From Paracidovorax konjaci (GTDB lineage: Bacteria > Pseudomonadota > Gammaproteobacteria > Burkholderiales > Burkholderiaceae_C), in contig NZ_FOMQ01000019.1 of assembly GCF_900112675.1 (NCBI RefSeq), positions 1-64,000 on the forward strand: a DNA stretch of 64,000 bases, in the 5' to 3' direction. Shown one piece after another: positions 25,879 to 35,565 of this stretch. The position numbers and the translations under genes are program-made. The notes below the pieces were generated by a model, which saw only the letters and a program-made list of their open reading frames with translations, searched no databases and had not been told where the DNA came from. Positions within the stretch are counted from its first letter, which is position 1, and every line of letters begins with the position of its first letter.

Positions 25879-27567
25879 ATGGCAGAAACTGACAACCAGG
25901 ACGTCGCACTCGGCAGCGGAACGCAACTGCTGCTGGAGCTGGTGAACGGCGAGCAGTGCCTGGCCGCCAACAACCTGCCCGGCGCGCTCAAGCATTTCAC
26001 GACCGCGCTGGCGCTGGACCCGCGCCGGGCGGATGCCTGGCTCCTCACGGGGCGCACCTTCCTCAAGATGGAGAACTGGGCCAACGCCATCCCGGCGCTG
26101 GAGACGGCCCTGGCCCTGCAGCCCCAGATGGCCGACGCCCAGCACGGGCTCTCGCTCGCGCTCTTCAACGTGGGGCGGCGCGAGGAGGCGCTGGCCCTGA
26201 TCGACGCGGTGTGCCAGCGCGGCGGTAATTCCGCCATGTGGGTGATGCGGGCCTTCCTGCACAGCCAGGCCGACCGCGATCCGGTGCGCACGCTGCAGGC
26301 CTACCAGGATTGGGGGCGCCGCTTCGCCGATCCGCTCACGCGCAAGGCCGCGCCGTTCCCGAGACTGGACCGCGACCCGCGCCGCAAGCTGCGCATCGGC
26401 TACGTGACTGCCGATTTCCGGGAGCATTCGATCGCGTTCTTCATGCTGCCCGTGCTGCGCCACCACGATCACGAGGCGGTCGAGGTGCACGTGTACTCGG
26501 GCGGCCACCGCGACGCCATCACCGACGCCCTGCAGGCCTGCGTGCCCCACTGGCACGACACCCATTCGCTGAGCGACGACGCGCTCCACCAGCTCATCCG
26601 GTCCCACGGCATCGACGTGCTGGTGGACCTGGCAGGCCACACGGCCGGCAACCGGCTGCTGGTGTTCGCCCGCCGGGCGGCGCCCGTGCAGGTCACCTGG
26701 CTCGGGTTCATGCTGCCGCTGGGGATGAAGGCCATGGACTACCGGCTCACCGATATCGGCATGACCCCGCCAGGGCAGGAGCCCCACTACAGCGAACGCC
26801 TGTTCCGCCTGGCCTGCATGGCGAGCTACGCGCCGCCGACCTACGCCCCCCTGTGCGAAGAGCCGCCGATGCTGCGCAACGGCCACCCCACGCTGATTTC
26901 GCTGAACAACTCGGCCAAAGTCACGGATGCGATGCTGGGCGTCTGGGCGCGCATCCTGCAGGCACGGGCCGATGCGCGGCTCATCATCATGGTCAAGGAG
27001 CGCACGGCGGATGCCGCCCAGGCGGCGATGCAGTCCCGGGTCGAGGCGGCCGGCATGCCGCTGGACCGCGTGTTCGTGCTCCACCAGCAGCCGCTCAACC
27101 AGTTCATGGAGCTGGGGCACATCGCGGATCTGGCGCTCGACACCTCGCCGATCTCGGGCGGAACCACCACGCTGCATGCGCTGTGGATGGGGTTGCCGAT
27201 CGTCGCGATGGACGCCGAGCGGGGTGTGGACGCCAGCACCGCGCGCACGCTCCAGGGCGTGGGCTATGCCGAATGGGTGGCCACCGACGAGGACGGATAC
27301 GTCGCGCGGGCGCTGGCGTTCCTGGACGACCCCGAGACCCTGGTCCGCCTGCGGCACGAAACGCGCCAGCGCCTTTCGGCCTGCCCGCTGATGGACTACG
27401 CCAGCCGCACGGCCGAAATCGAGAAGGCCTTCCGGCTTATGTGGCTGAACCATCTGGAGGGGCATGATCGCTTCCTCGACGTGTTCGCCGACCCCGGCCC
27501 GGCGTTCGAACGCCTCGGCGCCGGCTCCGGCGGCCAGGAACGCGCGCACGCCGCGCCCTCCGCATGA
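25879..27567 (+). CDS. SPINDLY/OGT-type protein glycosyltransferase (GT41)
   Basis: The product is 562 residues from ATG 25879 (MAETDNQDVALGSG). TPR repeats fill roughly residues 15-125 (ALKHFTTALALDPRRADAWL, AIPALETALALQPQMADAQH). The C-terminal catalytic region begins RKLRIGYVTADFREHSIAFF and ends with the nucleotide-sugar loop ISGGTTTLHALWMGLPIVAM. This is the architecture of O-GlcNAc-transferase-like GT41 enzymes, which glycosylate Ser/Thr of proteins. It heads a plus-strand operon next to motA and close to the flagellins, and its stop overlaps the next start (ATGA). It is the best candidate for the enzyme that transfers sugar to flagellin. The actual donor is unknown. Confidence 0.85.
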   Translation: MAETDNQDVALGSGTQLLLELVNGEQCLAANNLPGALKHFTTALALDPRRADAWLLTGRTFLKMENWANAIPALETALALQPQMADAQHGLSLALFNVGRREEALALIDAVCQRGGNSAMWVMRAFLHSQADRDPVRTLQAYQDWGRRFADPLTRKAAPFPRLDRDPRRKLRIGYVTADFREHSIAFFMLPVLRHHDHEAVEVHVYSGGHRDAITDALQACVPHWHDTHSLSDDALHQLIRSHGIDVLVDLAGHTAGNRLLVFARRAAPVQVTWLGFMLPLGMKAMDYRLTDIGMTPPGQEPHYSERLFRLACMASYAPPTYAPLCEEPPMLRNGHPTLISLNNSAKVTDAMLGVWARILQARADARLIIMVKERTADAAQAAMQSRVEAAGMPLDRVFVLHQQPLNQFMELGHIADLALDTSPISGGTTTLHALWMGLPIVAMDAERGVDASTARTLQGVGYAEWVATDEDGYVARALAFLDDPETLVRLRHETRQRLSACPLMDYASRTAEIEKAFRLMWLNHLEGHDRFLDVFADPGPAFERLGAGSGGQERAHAAPSA

Positions 27568-28721
27568 CGACGGCCGGCCTGCTGCCTCCTGACCCCATTC
27601 CTTTGCTGGTGCCGGACGTGCCGGCGCCCGAAGCGCTGCTGCCGTACCTGCAGCGCATGCATGCCGCGCGCTACTACTCCAATGGCGGCCCCCTGGTACG
27701 TGAACTGGAAGAGCGCTTCGCCGCGCACTTCTGCGTGCCGGCGGAGCAGGTCGCGACCGTGGGCAGCGCCACGCTCGGCCTGGAACTGGTGCTGCAGGCG
27801 CTGGGCCTGCGCGCAGGGGCCCGCGTGCTGGTGCCCACCTTCACATTCGCCGCCACCGCGACGGCCGTGCTGCGTGCGGGGCACGTTCCCGTGCTGTGCG
27901 ACGTGGACGCGGACAGTTGGCTGCTCACCCCGGACATCGCCCGCGCCGCGCTCGCGGCCGGGCCCCTCGATGCGGTTCTGCCCGTGGCCGCGCTCGGCAT
28001 GCCCCACGGCATGGGGCAGTGGCAGCGGTTCGAGGAAGAGACGGGGGTGCCCGTCGTGATCGATGCGGCGGCGGGCTTCGGCAGCCAACGGCTCGGAGAA
28101 GCCGCAGGGACGCTCGTGTTCAGCCTCCATGCCACCAAATCCCTGCCGGCCGGCGAGGGCGGCTTCGTGGTCTCCACGCGCCCGGGTCTCGCTGCGCAGG
28201 TTCGGCGCCTTTCCAACTTCGGCATCAATCTGGATCCGGCCAGCCGCATGCCCATCGGTGCCCTGGCTGCGGTGGGCACGAATGCCAAGATGAGCGAACT
28301 GCATGCGGCCGTGGCGCTGGCATCGCTCGAGCGCTGGGACCAGGGGGCGCAGGAGCGTCGCGCGCTGCACCAGGAAATGCAGGGCGCGCTGGCGCACGCC
28401 GCCGGTGGGCGGATCGCATGGCAGGCGGCCGGGCCGGCCGGCGGCATCATGGCGCCGACGCTGCTGTGCGCGCGCATGCCCGACGCCCGCTCGCGCGAAC
28501 GGCTCGAAGCCTTCTGCGCCCGCCAACATATCGCCACGCGGCGCTGGTACCAACCCCTCATGCACCGCATGGAAGTGCTGATGTCACGGTCCACGGCACT
28601 GCCGGCGCCGCGGGCAGAAGCGCTGGCCGACAGCCTCGTCGGCCTGCCGTTCTTTCCGCACATGAACAGCGCGCAGAAGCTCCGCCTGACCCGTGTGATG
28701 GCGCAGGCAATGGGCGGGTGA
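27564..28721 (+). CDS. DegT/DnrJ/EryC1/StrS-type sugar aminotransferase
   Basis: This is a PLP-dependent aminotransferase of the family that makes amino sugars from keto-sugar nucleotides. The product is 385 residues. The PLP Asp (D167 in VVIDAAAGFGSQ) and the Schiff-base lysine (K192 in SLHATKSLPAGEGG) are present. It overlaps the glycosyltransferase upstream by 4 bp and is followed by a 134-bp gap. It could place an amino group at C3 or C4 of the 4-keto-6-deoxy intermediate made by the nearby rfbG product. The position specificity cannot be told from sequence. Confidence 0.85.
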   Translation: MTTAGLLPPDPIPLLVPDVPAPEALLPYLQRMHAARYYSNGGPLVRELEERFAAHFCVPAEQVATVGSATLGLELVLQALGLRAGARVLVPTFTFAATATAVLRAGHVPVLCDVDADSWLLTPDIARAALAAGPLDAVLPVAALGMPHGMGQWQRFEEETGVPVVIDAAAGFGSQRLGEAAGTLVFSLHATKSLPAGEGGFVVSTRPGLAAQVRRLSNFGINLDPASRMPIGALAAVGTNAKMSELHAAVALASLERWDQGAQERRALHQEMQGALAHAAGGRIAWQAAGPAGGIMAPTLLCARMPDARSRERLEAFCARQHIATRRWYQPLMHRMEVLMSRSTALPAPRAEALADSLVGLPFFPHMNSAQKLRLTRVMAQAMGG

Positions 28722-28855
28722 TGGCGCAGGTTTTCATGGGTTCCGTTAGGGACAATGGCGCGCAATGCGGCCGCACGGTGCGGCGCAGGTGCGCCCCGAT
28801 CCCCGCGTGTCCGGCCGTCATCGCCGGCAGCCACACACCACCCGAACACTGATCT

Positions 28856-30001
28856 ATGCCGACGAGCGTCCTTCCGCCCCTCTTCTACCGTGACCCCGGT
28901 CACCACGCGCAGGAACTGCAGGGGCTGTTCCGCGATTGCTGGGTTTTCGTCTGCATGCGCTTCGAACTGGAAGGCCTCGTGCACCGGGGCCTGCGGGTGG
29001 GCGACGTGTCGCTGCTGGTGCAGTGCGACAGCCAGGGCCGGCCCCGCGCCTTCCTGAACGTCTGTTCGCACCGCCATGCCCAACTGTGCGAATCGGGCCT
29101 GCACCGTGGGCCTGCGCGGTGCCCCTACCACGGATGGGTGTACGACCGGGAAGGCGTGCCCGTCGGTATCCCGTCGAAGCAGTGCTTTCCCGAGGTGGTG
29201 GCCGAGCCGGCCCGTTTCCGGCTGCAGGAGTTCGCCTGCGAGGCGGTCGGGCAGTTCGTGTTCGTCCGGGTGTCGGAGGCCGGGCCGTCGCTGCGCGACT
29301 ATCTGGGCGGGCAGTATGCGTTTCTGGAGCGCGCGAGTCAGGGGATGCAGGGTCTGCTGGATGAATTCCGGGAGCCTGTCGAGGCCAACTGGAAGATCGT
29401 GATTGAGAACGCGCTGGAGGGCTACCACGTGCCTGCCGTCCATGCGCGCACCTTCATGCAGATCGATGGCATGGACCGGGCGGAGGCCGCGCCGCGTTTC
29501 TTTCTGGAAGACCGTCTGCACAGCCACCTCGAGCACGCTGCCGATGCGGACTGGGTGGCGCGGTTCGCACGCATGGAAAGCAAGATCGGCCAATGGCCGT
29601 GGCGCTTCGAGCACTACACCCACCACCACATCTTTCCGAACCTGACCGTCACCTCGTTCATGGGGTACAGCTTCCACGTGCAGTCCTTCGAACCCACCGC
29701 GGCCCGGCAAACCACCGTGCATTCACGGACCGTCGGGGTCGAGTTCATCGGCGCCAAGCCGGCCGGCGCGAAGATGATGGAGCACATCCATGCCGACGGA
29801 CATGCCTTCACACACAAGGTGTTCGCGGAGGACGGCGGTATCTGCGCCAAGGTCCAGGCGGGCGTGGACCAGGCGCGCCGTCCGGCCATCGTGGGCGCCG
29901 GGATCGAGGACCGCGTGGCGCATTTCCAGCGGGCCTATGCGCAGGCCCTGGAGGCCAGCGGGCCGCATGCGCCGGAGTCCGCAAAGGTGTGCGGGGCATG
30001 A
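28856..30001 (+). CDS. Rieske non-haem iron oxygenase, alpha-subunit type
   Basis: The product is 381 residues. The Rieske [2Fe-2S] motif is complete: C70-x-H72-x16-C89-x2-H92. The mononuclear iron site lies in [19 protein letters not shown] with H191 and H196. The residue that usually is the bridging Asp is Glu here (E188). Glu at this position is known from the carnitine oxygenase type of Rieske enzymes. Such oxygenases hydroxylate, demethylate or desaturate small molecules and need a separate reductase, which is not encoded in the window. The stop overlaps the rfbF start (ATGA), so it belongs to the sugar operon. Its substrate is unknown; oxidation of the flagellin sugar or its side chain is an inference. 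Confidence 0.85.
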   Translation: MPTSVLPPLFYRDPGHHAQELQGLFRDCWVFVCMRFELEGLVHRGLRVGDVSLLVQCDSQGRPRAFLNVCSHRHAQLCESGLHRGPARCPYHGWVYDREGVPVGIPSKQCFPEVVAEPARFRLQEFACEAVGQFVFVRVSEAGPSLRDYLGGQYAFLERASQGMQGLLDEFREPVEANWKIVIENALEGYHVPAVHARTFMQIDGMDRAEAAPRFFLEDRLHSHLEHAADADWVARFARMESKIGQWPWRFEHYTHHHIFPNLTVTSFMGYSFHVQSFEPTAARQTTVHSRTVGVEFIGAKPAGAKMMEHIHADGHAFTHKVFAEDGGICAKVQAGVDQARRPAIVGAGIEDRVAHFQRAYAQALEASGPHAPESAKVCGA

Positions 30002-30768
30002 AGGCCATCATCCTGGCAGGAGGACTGGGCTCGCGGCTCAGCGAGGAGACGCAGCAAAAGCCCAAACCCATGGTGGAGATCGGGGGGCGCCCGATCCTCT
30101 GGCACATCATGAAGATGTATTCGCACCATGGCATCAACGACTTCGTGGTGTGCTGCGGCTACAAGGGCTACGTGATCAAGGAGTACTTCGCCAATTACTT
30201 CCTGCACATGTCGGACGTCACCTTCGATCTGGCGAACAACCGCATGGACGTGCACGAACGCTACGCCGAGCCGTGGCGCGTGACCCTGGTCGATACCGGC
30301 GATGTCACCCAGACCGGTGGCCGCCTGCGCAGGGTCCGGCGCTATGTGAGCGAGGACGACGCCTTCTGCTTCACCTATGGCGATGGCGTGGGCGATATCG
30401 ACATCACGGAGCTTGTCCGGTTCCACAAGAGCCACGGCCGGCAGGCCACGCTCACATCCACCCGCCAGCCCGGCCGTTTCGGGGCGCTGCAGATGGAAGA
30501 CGACCGCGTGCTGTCGTTTCGCGAGAAGCCCGATGGCGGCGGTGGAATGGTGAACGGTGGCTTTTTCGTGCTGTCTCCGGCGGTGTTCGATCTGATCGAA
30601 TCGGATGAAACGGTCTGGGAGGCGGCGCCGCTCGAAGCGCTGGCCCGGCAGGGCGAGTTGCGGGCCTTCCGGCACGAGGGATTCTGGCAACCGATGGATA
30701 CGCTGCGGGACAAGAACTATCTGGAGCAACTCTGGCAGGGAGGCGCAGCTCCCTGGAAGTCATGGTGA
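29998..30768 (+). CDS. rfbF: Glucose-1-phosphate cytidylyltransferase
   Basis: RfbF makes CDP-glucose from CTP and glucose 1-phosphate, the entry step to CDP-3,6-dideoxyhexoses. The product is 256 residues, the standard length. It opens [20 protein letters not shown] with [18 protein letters not shown], and later shows [13 protein letters not shown] and [19 protein letters not shown], all typical of the CDP-glucose pyrophosphorylase family. It overlaps both the Rieske gene (4 bp) and rfbG (7 bp). Confidence 0.95.
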   Translation: MKAIILAGGLGSRLSEETQQKPKPMVEIGGRPILWHIMKMYSHHGINDFVVCCGYKGYVIKEYFANYFLHMSDVTFDLANNRMDVHERYAEPWRVTLVDTGDVTQTGGRLRRVRRYVSEDDAFCFTYGDGVGDIDITELVRFHKSHGRQATLTSTRQPGRFGALQMEDDRVLSFREKPDGGGGMVNGGFFVLSPAVFDLIESDETVWEAAPLEALARQGELRAFRHEGFWQPMDTLRDKNYLEQLWQGGAAPWKSW

Positions 30769-31862
30769 TCGCCGACGGCGCGGTGCCGTCGGACCGGTTC
30801 TGGGCGGGGCGCAAGGTGTTCCTCACGGGCCATACCGGCTTCAAGGGAAGCTGGTTGTCGCTCTGGCTGCAGCGACTGGGCGCAGAGGTGACCGGCTATG
30901 CGCTCGAACCGGATTCCACACCCGCCATGTTCGCACTGACACGGGCGGGGGATGGGATGGATTCGCGCATCGGCGACGTGCGCGATGCCGCGCGCCTTGC
31001 CGCGCTGCTGTCGGCAGCGTCGCCGGACGTGGTGATCCACATGGCCGCCCAGCCCCTGGTGCGAAAGTCGTATGCCGATCCGGTCGGCACCTACTCGACC
31101 AACGTCATGGGCACCGTGCACCTGCTGGAGGCCGTCCGGCATGCGCCATCGGTGCGTGCCGTGGTGGTCGTGACCAGCGACAAGTGCTATGAGAACCGCG
31201 AGTGGCTCTGGGGCTACCGGGAGGGCGATGCGTTGGGAGGGTTCGATCCCTACAGCAACAGCAAGGCCTGCACCGAGCTGGTGGCCGCCAGCTATCGCGA
31301 TTCCTTTTTTCCGACAGGGCGCTATGCGAAGCATGGCGTGGCGGTGGCGAGCGCGCGCGCGGGCAATGTGATCGGCGGGGGCGACTGGTCGAGCGACCGG
31401 TTGATTCCGGATTTCCTGCGGGCCGCGCGTCACCGCCAGCCGCTGGAGCTGCGCAATCCTTGCGCCGTGCGGCCTTGGCAGCATGTGCTGGAGCCCCTGG
31501 CCGGCTATCTTCGGTTGGCGCAGGGGCTGGTGGAGCAGGGCGTGGCGCTGTCCGGGGCCTGGAATTTCGGCCCGTCCGATCAGGACGTGCAGAGCGTGGG
31601 GGATGTCGTCCGGCAACTGGCCGCGTCGTGGCCGGAGCCGGTGGACTGCCGCTTCGCCACCGAAGCGGGCGGCCTCCACGAGGCTGGCATGCTCCGGCTG
31701 GACAGCAGCAAGGCGAGAAGCCTGCTGGGGTGGAGCCCGCGCTGGCCGCTGCCGCAGACGCTGTCCAGCATCGTGGACTGGCATGCAGCACACCACCGGG
31801 GCGGGAACATGCGCACGATGACCGAGGACCAGATCGCGTCCTATTGCGCCAGCGGGCGCTGA
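30762..31862 (+). CDS. rfbG: CDP-glucose 4,6-dehydratase
   Basis: RfbG converts CDP-glucose to CDP-4-dehydro-6-deoxyglucose. The product is 366 residues of the extended SDR family. The NAD-binding motif is [10 protein letters not shown] (22-31), the form typical of this enzyme. The active-site Tyr/Lys are in [12 protein letters not shown]. The sequence [20 protein letters not shown] is characteristic of RfbG/DdhB proteins. It overlaps rfbF and is followed 11 bp later by rfbH. Confidence 0.95.
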   Translation: MVIADGAVPSDRFWAGRKVFLTGHTGFKGSWLSLWLQRLGAEVTGYALEPDSTPAMFALTRAGDGMDSRIGDVRDAARLAALLSAASPDVVIHMAAQPLVRKSYADPVGTYSTNVMGTVHLLEAVRHAPSVRAVVVVTSDKCYENREWLWGYREGDALGGFDPYSNSKACTELVAASYRDSFFPTGRYAKHGVAVASARAGNVIGGGDWSSDRLIPDFLRAARHRQPLELRNPCAVRPWQHVLEPLAGYLRLAQGLVEQGVALSGAWNFGPSDQDVQSVGDVVRQLAASWPEPVDCRFATEAGGLHEAGMLRLDSSKARSLLGWSPRWPLPQTLSSIVDWHAAHHRGGNMRTMTEDQIASYCASGR

Positions 31863-31873
31863 ACACATCTTTT

Positions 31874-33190
31874 ATGGACAAGTTGAACCACATTCGCGAG
31901 CAGATCGCCGCACTCGTCGGTGAGTACGCGGCGCATGCCTATCGCCCCCAGCCCTTCCTTCCGGGCGCCACGGCGATTCCGCCGTCCGGCAAGGTCATCG
32001 GAGAAGCCGAGTTGCAGAACATGGTGGCCGCGTCTCTCGACGGCTGGCTGACCACGGGACGGTTCAACGATGCGTTCGAAGCGCGCCTGCGGGATTTTCT
32101 CGGGGTCCGCCATGCGCTCACGACGAACAGCGGCTCATCCGCCAACCTGCTCGCTTTTTCGGCGCTGACCTCGCCGGCGCTGGGCGATCGTGCCATCCGG
32201 CCGGGTGACGAAGTGATCGGTGTGGCGGCAGGGTTTCCCACCACCGTCAATCCCATCATTCAGAACGGTGCGATTCCGGTGTTCGTGGACGTCGAACTCG
32301 GCACCTACAACATCGACGTCAATCTCATCGAAGCGGCGATCTCCCCACGCACCAAGGCCATCATGCTGGCCCACACCCTGGGCAATCCGTACAACCTGAA
32401 GGCAGTGCAGGCCCTGTGCCGGAAGCACGGGCTGTGGCTGGTCGAGGATTGCTGCGACGCCCTGGGATCCACCTACGGCGGACGGCTGGTCGGTACGTTC
32501 GGCGACATCGGAACCCTGAGCTTCTACCCGGCCCATCACATCACGATGGGGGAGGGCGGAGCCGTCTTCACCAATGACGATGAACTCGCGCGCATCGTCA
32601 CCTCGTTCCGCGATTGGGGCCGGGACTGCTATTGCGGTCCTGGCAAGGACAATACCTGCGGAAAACGGTATGGGTGGCAGCTCGGCGATCTGCCGCCGGG
32701 CTATGACCACAAGTACACGTATTCGCATGTGGGCTACAACCTCAAGATCACCGATATGCAGGCGGCCTGCGCCCTCGCACAGATGGACCGGTTGCCCGGC
32801 TTCATCGCGGCGCGGCAGCGCAATTTCGATCATCTTTCCGAACGGCTGAAAGGCTGTGAGGAATTCCTGGTGCTTCCCCGGGCCACGGAAGATTCCCGGC
32901 CATCGTGGTTCGGCTTCCCGCTCACGCTGCGCGAAGCCGCCGGTACCCGCCGCGTGGATCTGCTGGAGTACCTGGAGCAGAGCCGCATCGGGACGCGGCT
33001 GCTGTTCGCGGGCAACCTGGCACGGCAACCCTCGATGCACGGGCAAACTTACCGGGTGGCCAGCAGTCTGGCCAACACGGACACGGTAATGGAGAACACG
33101 TTCTGGCTGGGCATCTATCCGGGGTTGAGTGAAGCCATGATCGACTTCATGGCCGACCGCATCGAAACCTACTTCGGCGTCAACTTCTAG
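31874..33190 (+). CDS. rfbH: CDP-4-dehydro-6-deoxyglucose 3-dehydratase (E1)
   Basis: RfbH/DdhC (E1) uses PMP and a [2Fe-2S] cluster to remove the C3 hydroxyl, giving 3,6-dideoxy sugars. The product is 438 residues. It has the E1 hallmark of His instead of the PLP lysine (H221 in [12 protein letters not shown]) and the cluster motif C194-X57-C252-x-C254-X7-C262. E1 needs electrons from the reductase E3 (RfbI/DdhD/AscD), and no such gene is visible in this window. It lies between rfbG and an RmlC-like epimerase. Confidence 0.95.
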   Translation: MDKLNHIREQIAALVGEYAAHAYRPQPFLPGATAIPPSGKVIGEAELQNMVAASLDGWLTTGRFNDAFEARLRDFLGVRHALTTNSGSSANLLAFSALTSPALGDRAIRPGDEVIGVAAGFPTTVNPIIQNGAIPVFVDVELGTYNIDVNLIEAAISPRTKAIMLAHTLGNPYNLKAVQALCRKHGLWLVEDCCDALGSTYGGRLVGTFGDIGTLSFYPAHHITMGEGGAVFTNDDELARIVTSFRDWGRDCYCGPGKDNTCGKRYGWQLGDLPPGYDHKYTYSHVGYNLKITDMQAACALAQMDRLPGFIAARQRNFDHLSERLKGCEEFLVLPRATEDSRPSWFGFPLTLREAAGTRRVDLLEYLEQSRIGTRLLFAGNLARQPSMHGQTYRVASSLANTDTVMENTFWLGIYPGLSEAMIDFMADRIETYFGVNF

Positions 33191-33199
33191 CATTCGACC

Positions 33200-33766
33200 A
33201 TGCGCTTCGAAGAAAGTCCTGTGCCGGGCTGCTACCTGATCCAGCCCCAAGCACAGCCCGACGAGCGTGGGCGGTTCGTGAAGACCTTCAGCCGGGAGGC
33301 ATTCCTCGCGAGGGGGCTGGAATGCGACTGGGCCGAGAGCTTCTACAGCGTATCGCGGCGTGGGGTGCTGCGCGGGCTGCATTTCCAGTTGCCGCCGCAC
33401 CACCATGCCAAGCTGGTGCACTGCAGCCATGGCCGCCTCTTCGACGTGGTGGTCGATCTGCGCATCGGTTCGCCGACCCAGGGCCGTTTTGCCACTTTCG
33501 AGCTCGATGCCGAGCGCGGCAACCAGATCTACATACCGGCGGGGTGTGCCCACGGTTGCTATGCGCTGACCGAAGGGGCGACCATCGTCTATCACGTCAC
33601 CTCGGCCCACGCACCGCAGCATGACGCCGGCATCCGTTGGGACTCTGCCGGCATCCCCTGGCCCGACGACCAGCCCCTGCTCTCGGTGCGCGACCGCGGG
33701 CACCCGCGACTGAGCGATTTCGCCAGTCCCTTCGCTATGCCAGAGGGCGCGCCCCATGACCACTGA
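33200..33766 (+). CDS. RmlC-like sugar-nucleotide epimerase
   Basis: The product is 188 residues of the cupin dTDP-4-dehydrorhamnose 3,5-epimerase family. The conserved features RGVLRGLHFQLPP, FDVVVDLR and IYIPAGCAHGCYALTE are present. In the ascarylose pathway an enzyme of this family (AscE) epimerises C5 of the CDP-4-keto-3,6-dideoxy sugar. Its place directly after rfbH makes that type of role more likely than rhamnose synthesis, since no rmlA or rmlB is present. It overlaps the next gene by 11 bp. Confidence 0.85.
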   Translation: MRFEESPVPGCYLIQPQAQPDERGRFVKTFSREAFLARGLECDWAESFYSVSRRGVLRGLHFQLPPHHHAKLVHCSHGRLFDVVVDLRIGSPTQGRFATFELDAERGNQIYIPAGCAHGCYALTEGATIVYHVTSAHAPQHDAGIRWDSAGIPWPDDQPLLSVRDRGHPRLSDFASPFAMPEGAPHDH

Positions 33767-34616
33767 GCGGCACGTGTTCCTGACGGGCGGCACGGGTTTC
33801 ATTGGCCGGCATGTGTTGGCATCCTTGCTGGATGCGGGCCACCGTGTGACCGCCCTGAGGCATCCCGCCAACGCGCCCGTGTCCGCGCATCCTCGCCTCG
33901 CCTGGCTGAGCCGCGCCATGGACCAGCTGGTGCCCGCTGACCTGGCCGGCGTGGACGTGCTGATGCACCTGGCCTCGCCCGGCGTGCCGCCGCAGCATGC
34001 CGACCGGCAGACACTTTTCTACTGGAATGTCACCGTGTTGCTGCACCTGCTCGATGCGGCGCGCGCCGCTGGCGTGCAGCGGGCCGTCCTGGCCGGGACT
34101 TTCGCAGAATACGGGCGCAGTGCCGATCGCTTCGACTTCATTCCCGCTGGCGCACCCCTTGAGCCCACCTACGGCTACGCGGCCTCCAAGGCCGCAGGTT
34201 TCCAGGCCGCGCATGCGCACGCGATCGAATACGCGATGGAGCTGTGCTATCTGCGGATCTTCTCGGTCTTCGGCGAAGGCCAGTACGCCGGAAACTTCTG
34301 GCCGGCGTTGCGCCTGGCTGCGTCGCAGGGCGAAGATTTTCCGATGACCCCCGGGGAGCAGGTGCGCGACTACGTACCCGTGGATGCGGTCGCCCGCGCG
34401 TTCCGGCATGCTGCCGAGCGCCGTGATATCGAGGCCGGCATGCCCTGGGTGCGCAATGTAGGGTCCGGAGGGCCGGTATCGATGCACGATTTCGCGCGGC
34501 ACTGGTGGAATCTCTGGGCCGCTCCTGGCCGGCTGCTCGTCGGGGCCCTGCCTTATCGGCCCAACGAGGTCATGCGCTGCGTGCCCGAGATGGCGGCCGA
34601 TCTGTTCTTGTCTTGA
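33756..34616 (+). CDS. NAD(P)-dependent sugar-nucleotide epimerase/reductase (extended SDR)
   Basis: The product is 286 residues. The nucleotide-binding motif is FLTGGTGFIGRHVLASLL (8-25). The catalytic Tyr/Lys lie in YGYAASKAAG, and a conserved motif follows at LRIFSVFGEGQ. In CDP-3,6-dideoxyhexose clusters an SDR at this position (AscF, Abe or Prt type) reduces or epimerises the 4-keto group to finish the sugar. Which stereoisomer results cannot be judged from sequence. Confidence 0.75.
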   Translation: MTTERHVFLTGGTGFIGRHVLASLLDAGHRVTALRHPANAPVSAHPRLAWLSRAMDQLVPADLAGVDVLMHLASPGVPPQHADRQTLFYWNVTVLLHLLDAARAAGVQRAVLAGTFAEYGRSADRFDFIPAGAPLEPTYGYAASKAAGFQAAHAHAIEYAMELCYLRIFSVFGEGQYAGNFWPALRLAASQGEDFPMTPGEQVRDYVPVDAVARAFRHAAERRDIEAGMPWVRNVGSGGPVSMHDFARHWWNLWAAPGRLLVGALPYRPNEVMRCVPEMAADLFLS

Positions 34617-34638
34617 CCTGCGAACGAGGGACAACCAT

Positions 34639-35565
34639 TTGCGTGAATCCAACGAACTGTCGGCCCTGGGGGGCTCCCGCATCCTGATCACGGGCGCGGG
34701 CGGAATGCTCGGCAGGGCCCTTGCGCGCCATCTGGCCGAGCATGTGCCCACTGCCCTGGTTGCGGCGCTGGACCGCCAGGCGTTCGATGTGCGCCAGCGC
34801 GAGCAGGCCAGGGCACTGCGCACCTGGCAACCCGATATCGTGATCCACTGTGCCGTGTGTTCCGACGTCAACTGGTGCGAAGACCATGCGGACGAGGCGG
34901 CGCAGGTGCAGCTCGAAGGCACGCGCCACGTGGTCGAGCTGGCCCGCGATTGCGGCGCCCGGTTCTTCTACCCGCAGACTTTCCTGATCTACGACGGAAG
35001 CGTGCCGGTGGACGAGGCCACCCCTCCCAATCCCCTGAGCGCGTACGCGCGGCTCAAGCTGGAAGCGGAGCACATCGTGCTGGAGTCTTTTCCAGGCGCA
35101 CTCTCCGTGCGCATGGGCGGTTTTTTCGGGGAGCATGGACGCGACAAGAACTTCGTCGGCAAGCTGGTTCCTCACCTTGCAGGCCTGCTGCGTGCCGGCG
35201 TGGACCGCATGGAGATTGGCGATCGCATCTGGCAACCCACCCTCACGGACGACCTGGCCTACAACAGCCTGTTGTTGCTGGCGCGCGGAGAGACCGGCCG
35301 CTTCTGCATGGCGTCGCATGGACAGGCTTCGTTCTTCGCTTTGGCGCGGGAGATCGTGCTCCGATTGGGGCTGGATCGCCGCATCGAGATCGCATGCGTC
35401 CCCGCAGAAACCATGGCCCGCAAGGAGAAAGCCGTGCGGCCCGATGCGGTGGTGATGCGCAATGCCGCGTTGCAGTCCCGCGGTCTGGATCGCCAGCGCC
35501 CATGGCAGGACAGCCTGGCCGCCTATCTGGACCACCCTTATTTCACTGGAATGTTTGCTCCATGA
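34639..35565 (+). CDS. RmlD-like sugar-nucleotide reductase (extended SDR)
   Basis: The product is 308 residues, starting at a TTG codon with a GAGGGA ribosome site upstream. It has RILITGAGGMLGRALARHL, then IVIHCAVCSDVNWCEDH, and the catalytic Tyr/Lys in YARLKLEAEHIV, the pattern of dTDP-4-dehydrorhamnose reductase-like proteins. It lies 22 bp after another SDR and overlaps the next gene by 4 bp. Two SDRs in tandem suggest two keto-group reductions or a reduction plus an epimerisation in the sugar pathway. Confidence 0.75.
   Translation: MRESNELSALGGSRILITGAGGMLGRALARHLAEHVPTALVAALDRQAFDVRQREQARALRTWQPDIVIHCAVCSDVNWCEDHADEAAQVQLEGTRHVVELARDCGARFFYPQTFLIYDGSVPVDEATPPNPLSAYARLKLEAEHIVLESFPGALSVRMGGFFGEHGRDKNFVGKLVPHLAGLLRAGVDRMEIGDRIWQPTLTDDLAYNSLLLLARGETGRFCMASHGQASFFALAREIVLRLGLDRRIEIACVPAETMARKEKAVRPDAVVMRNAALQSRGLDRQRPWQDSLAAYLDHPYFTGMFAP

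Noticed and set aside
28722-28855. A small gene between the aminotransferase and the Rieske gene
   Set aside because: The 134-bp gap has no frame with coding character or ribosome site. No clear promoter was seen either.
33200-35565. dTDP-rhamnose pathway (rmlC and rmlD)
   Set aside because: The family resemblance is real, but rmlA and rmlB are absent and the genes follow rfbF, rfbG and rfbH, so roles in the CDP-3,6-dideoxy sugar route are more likely.
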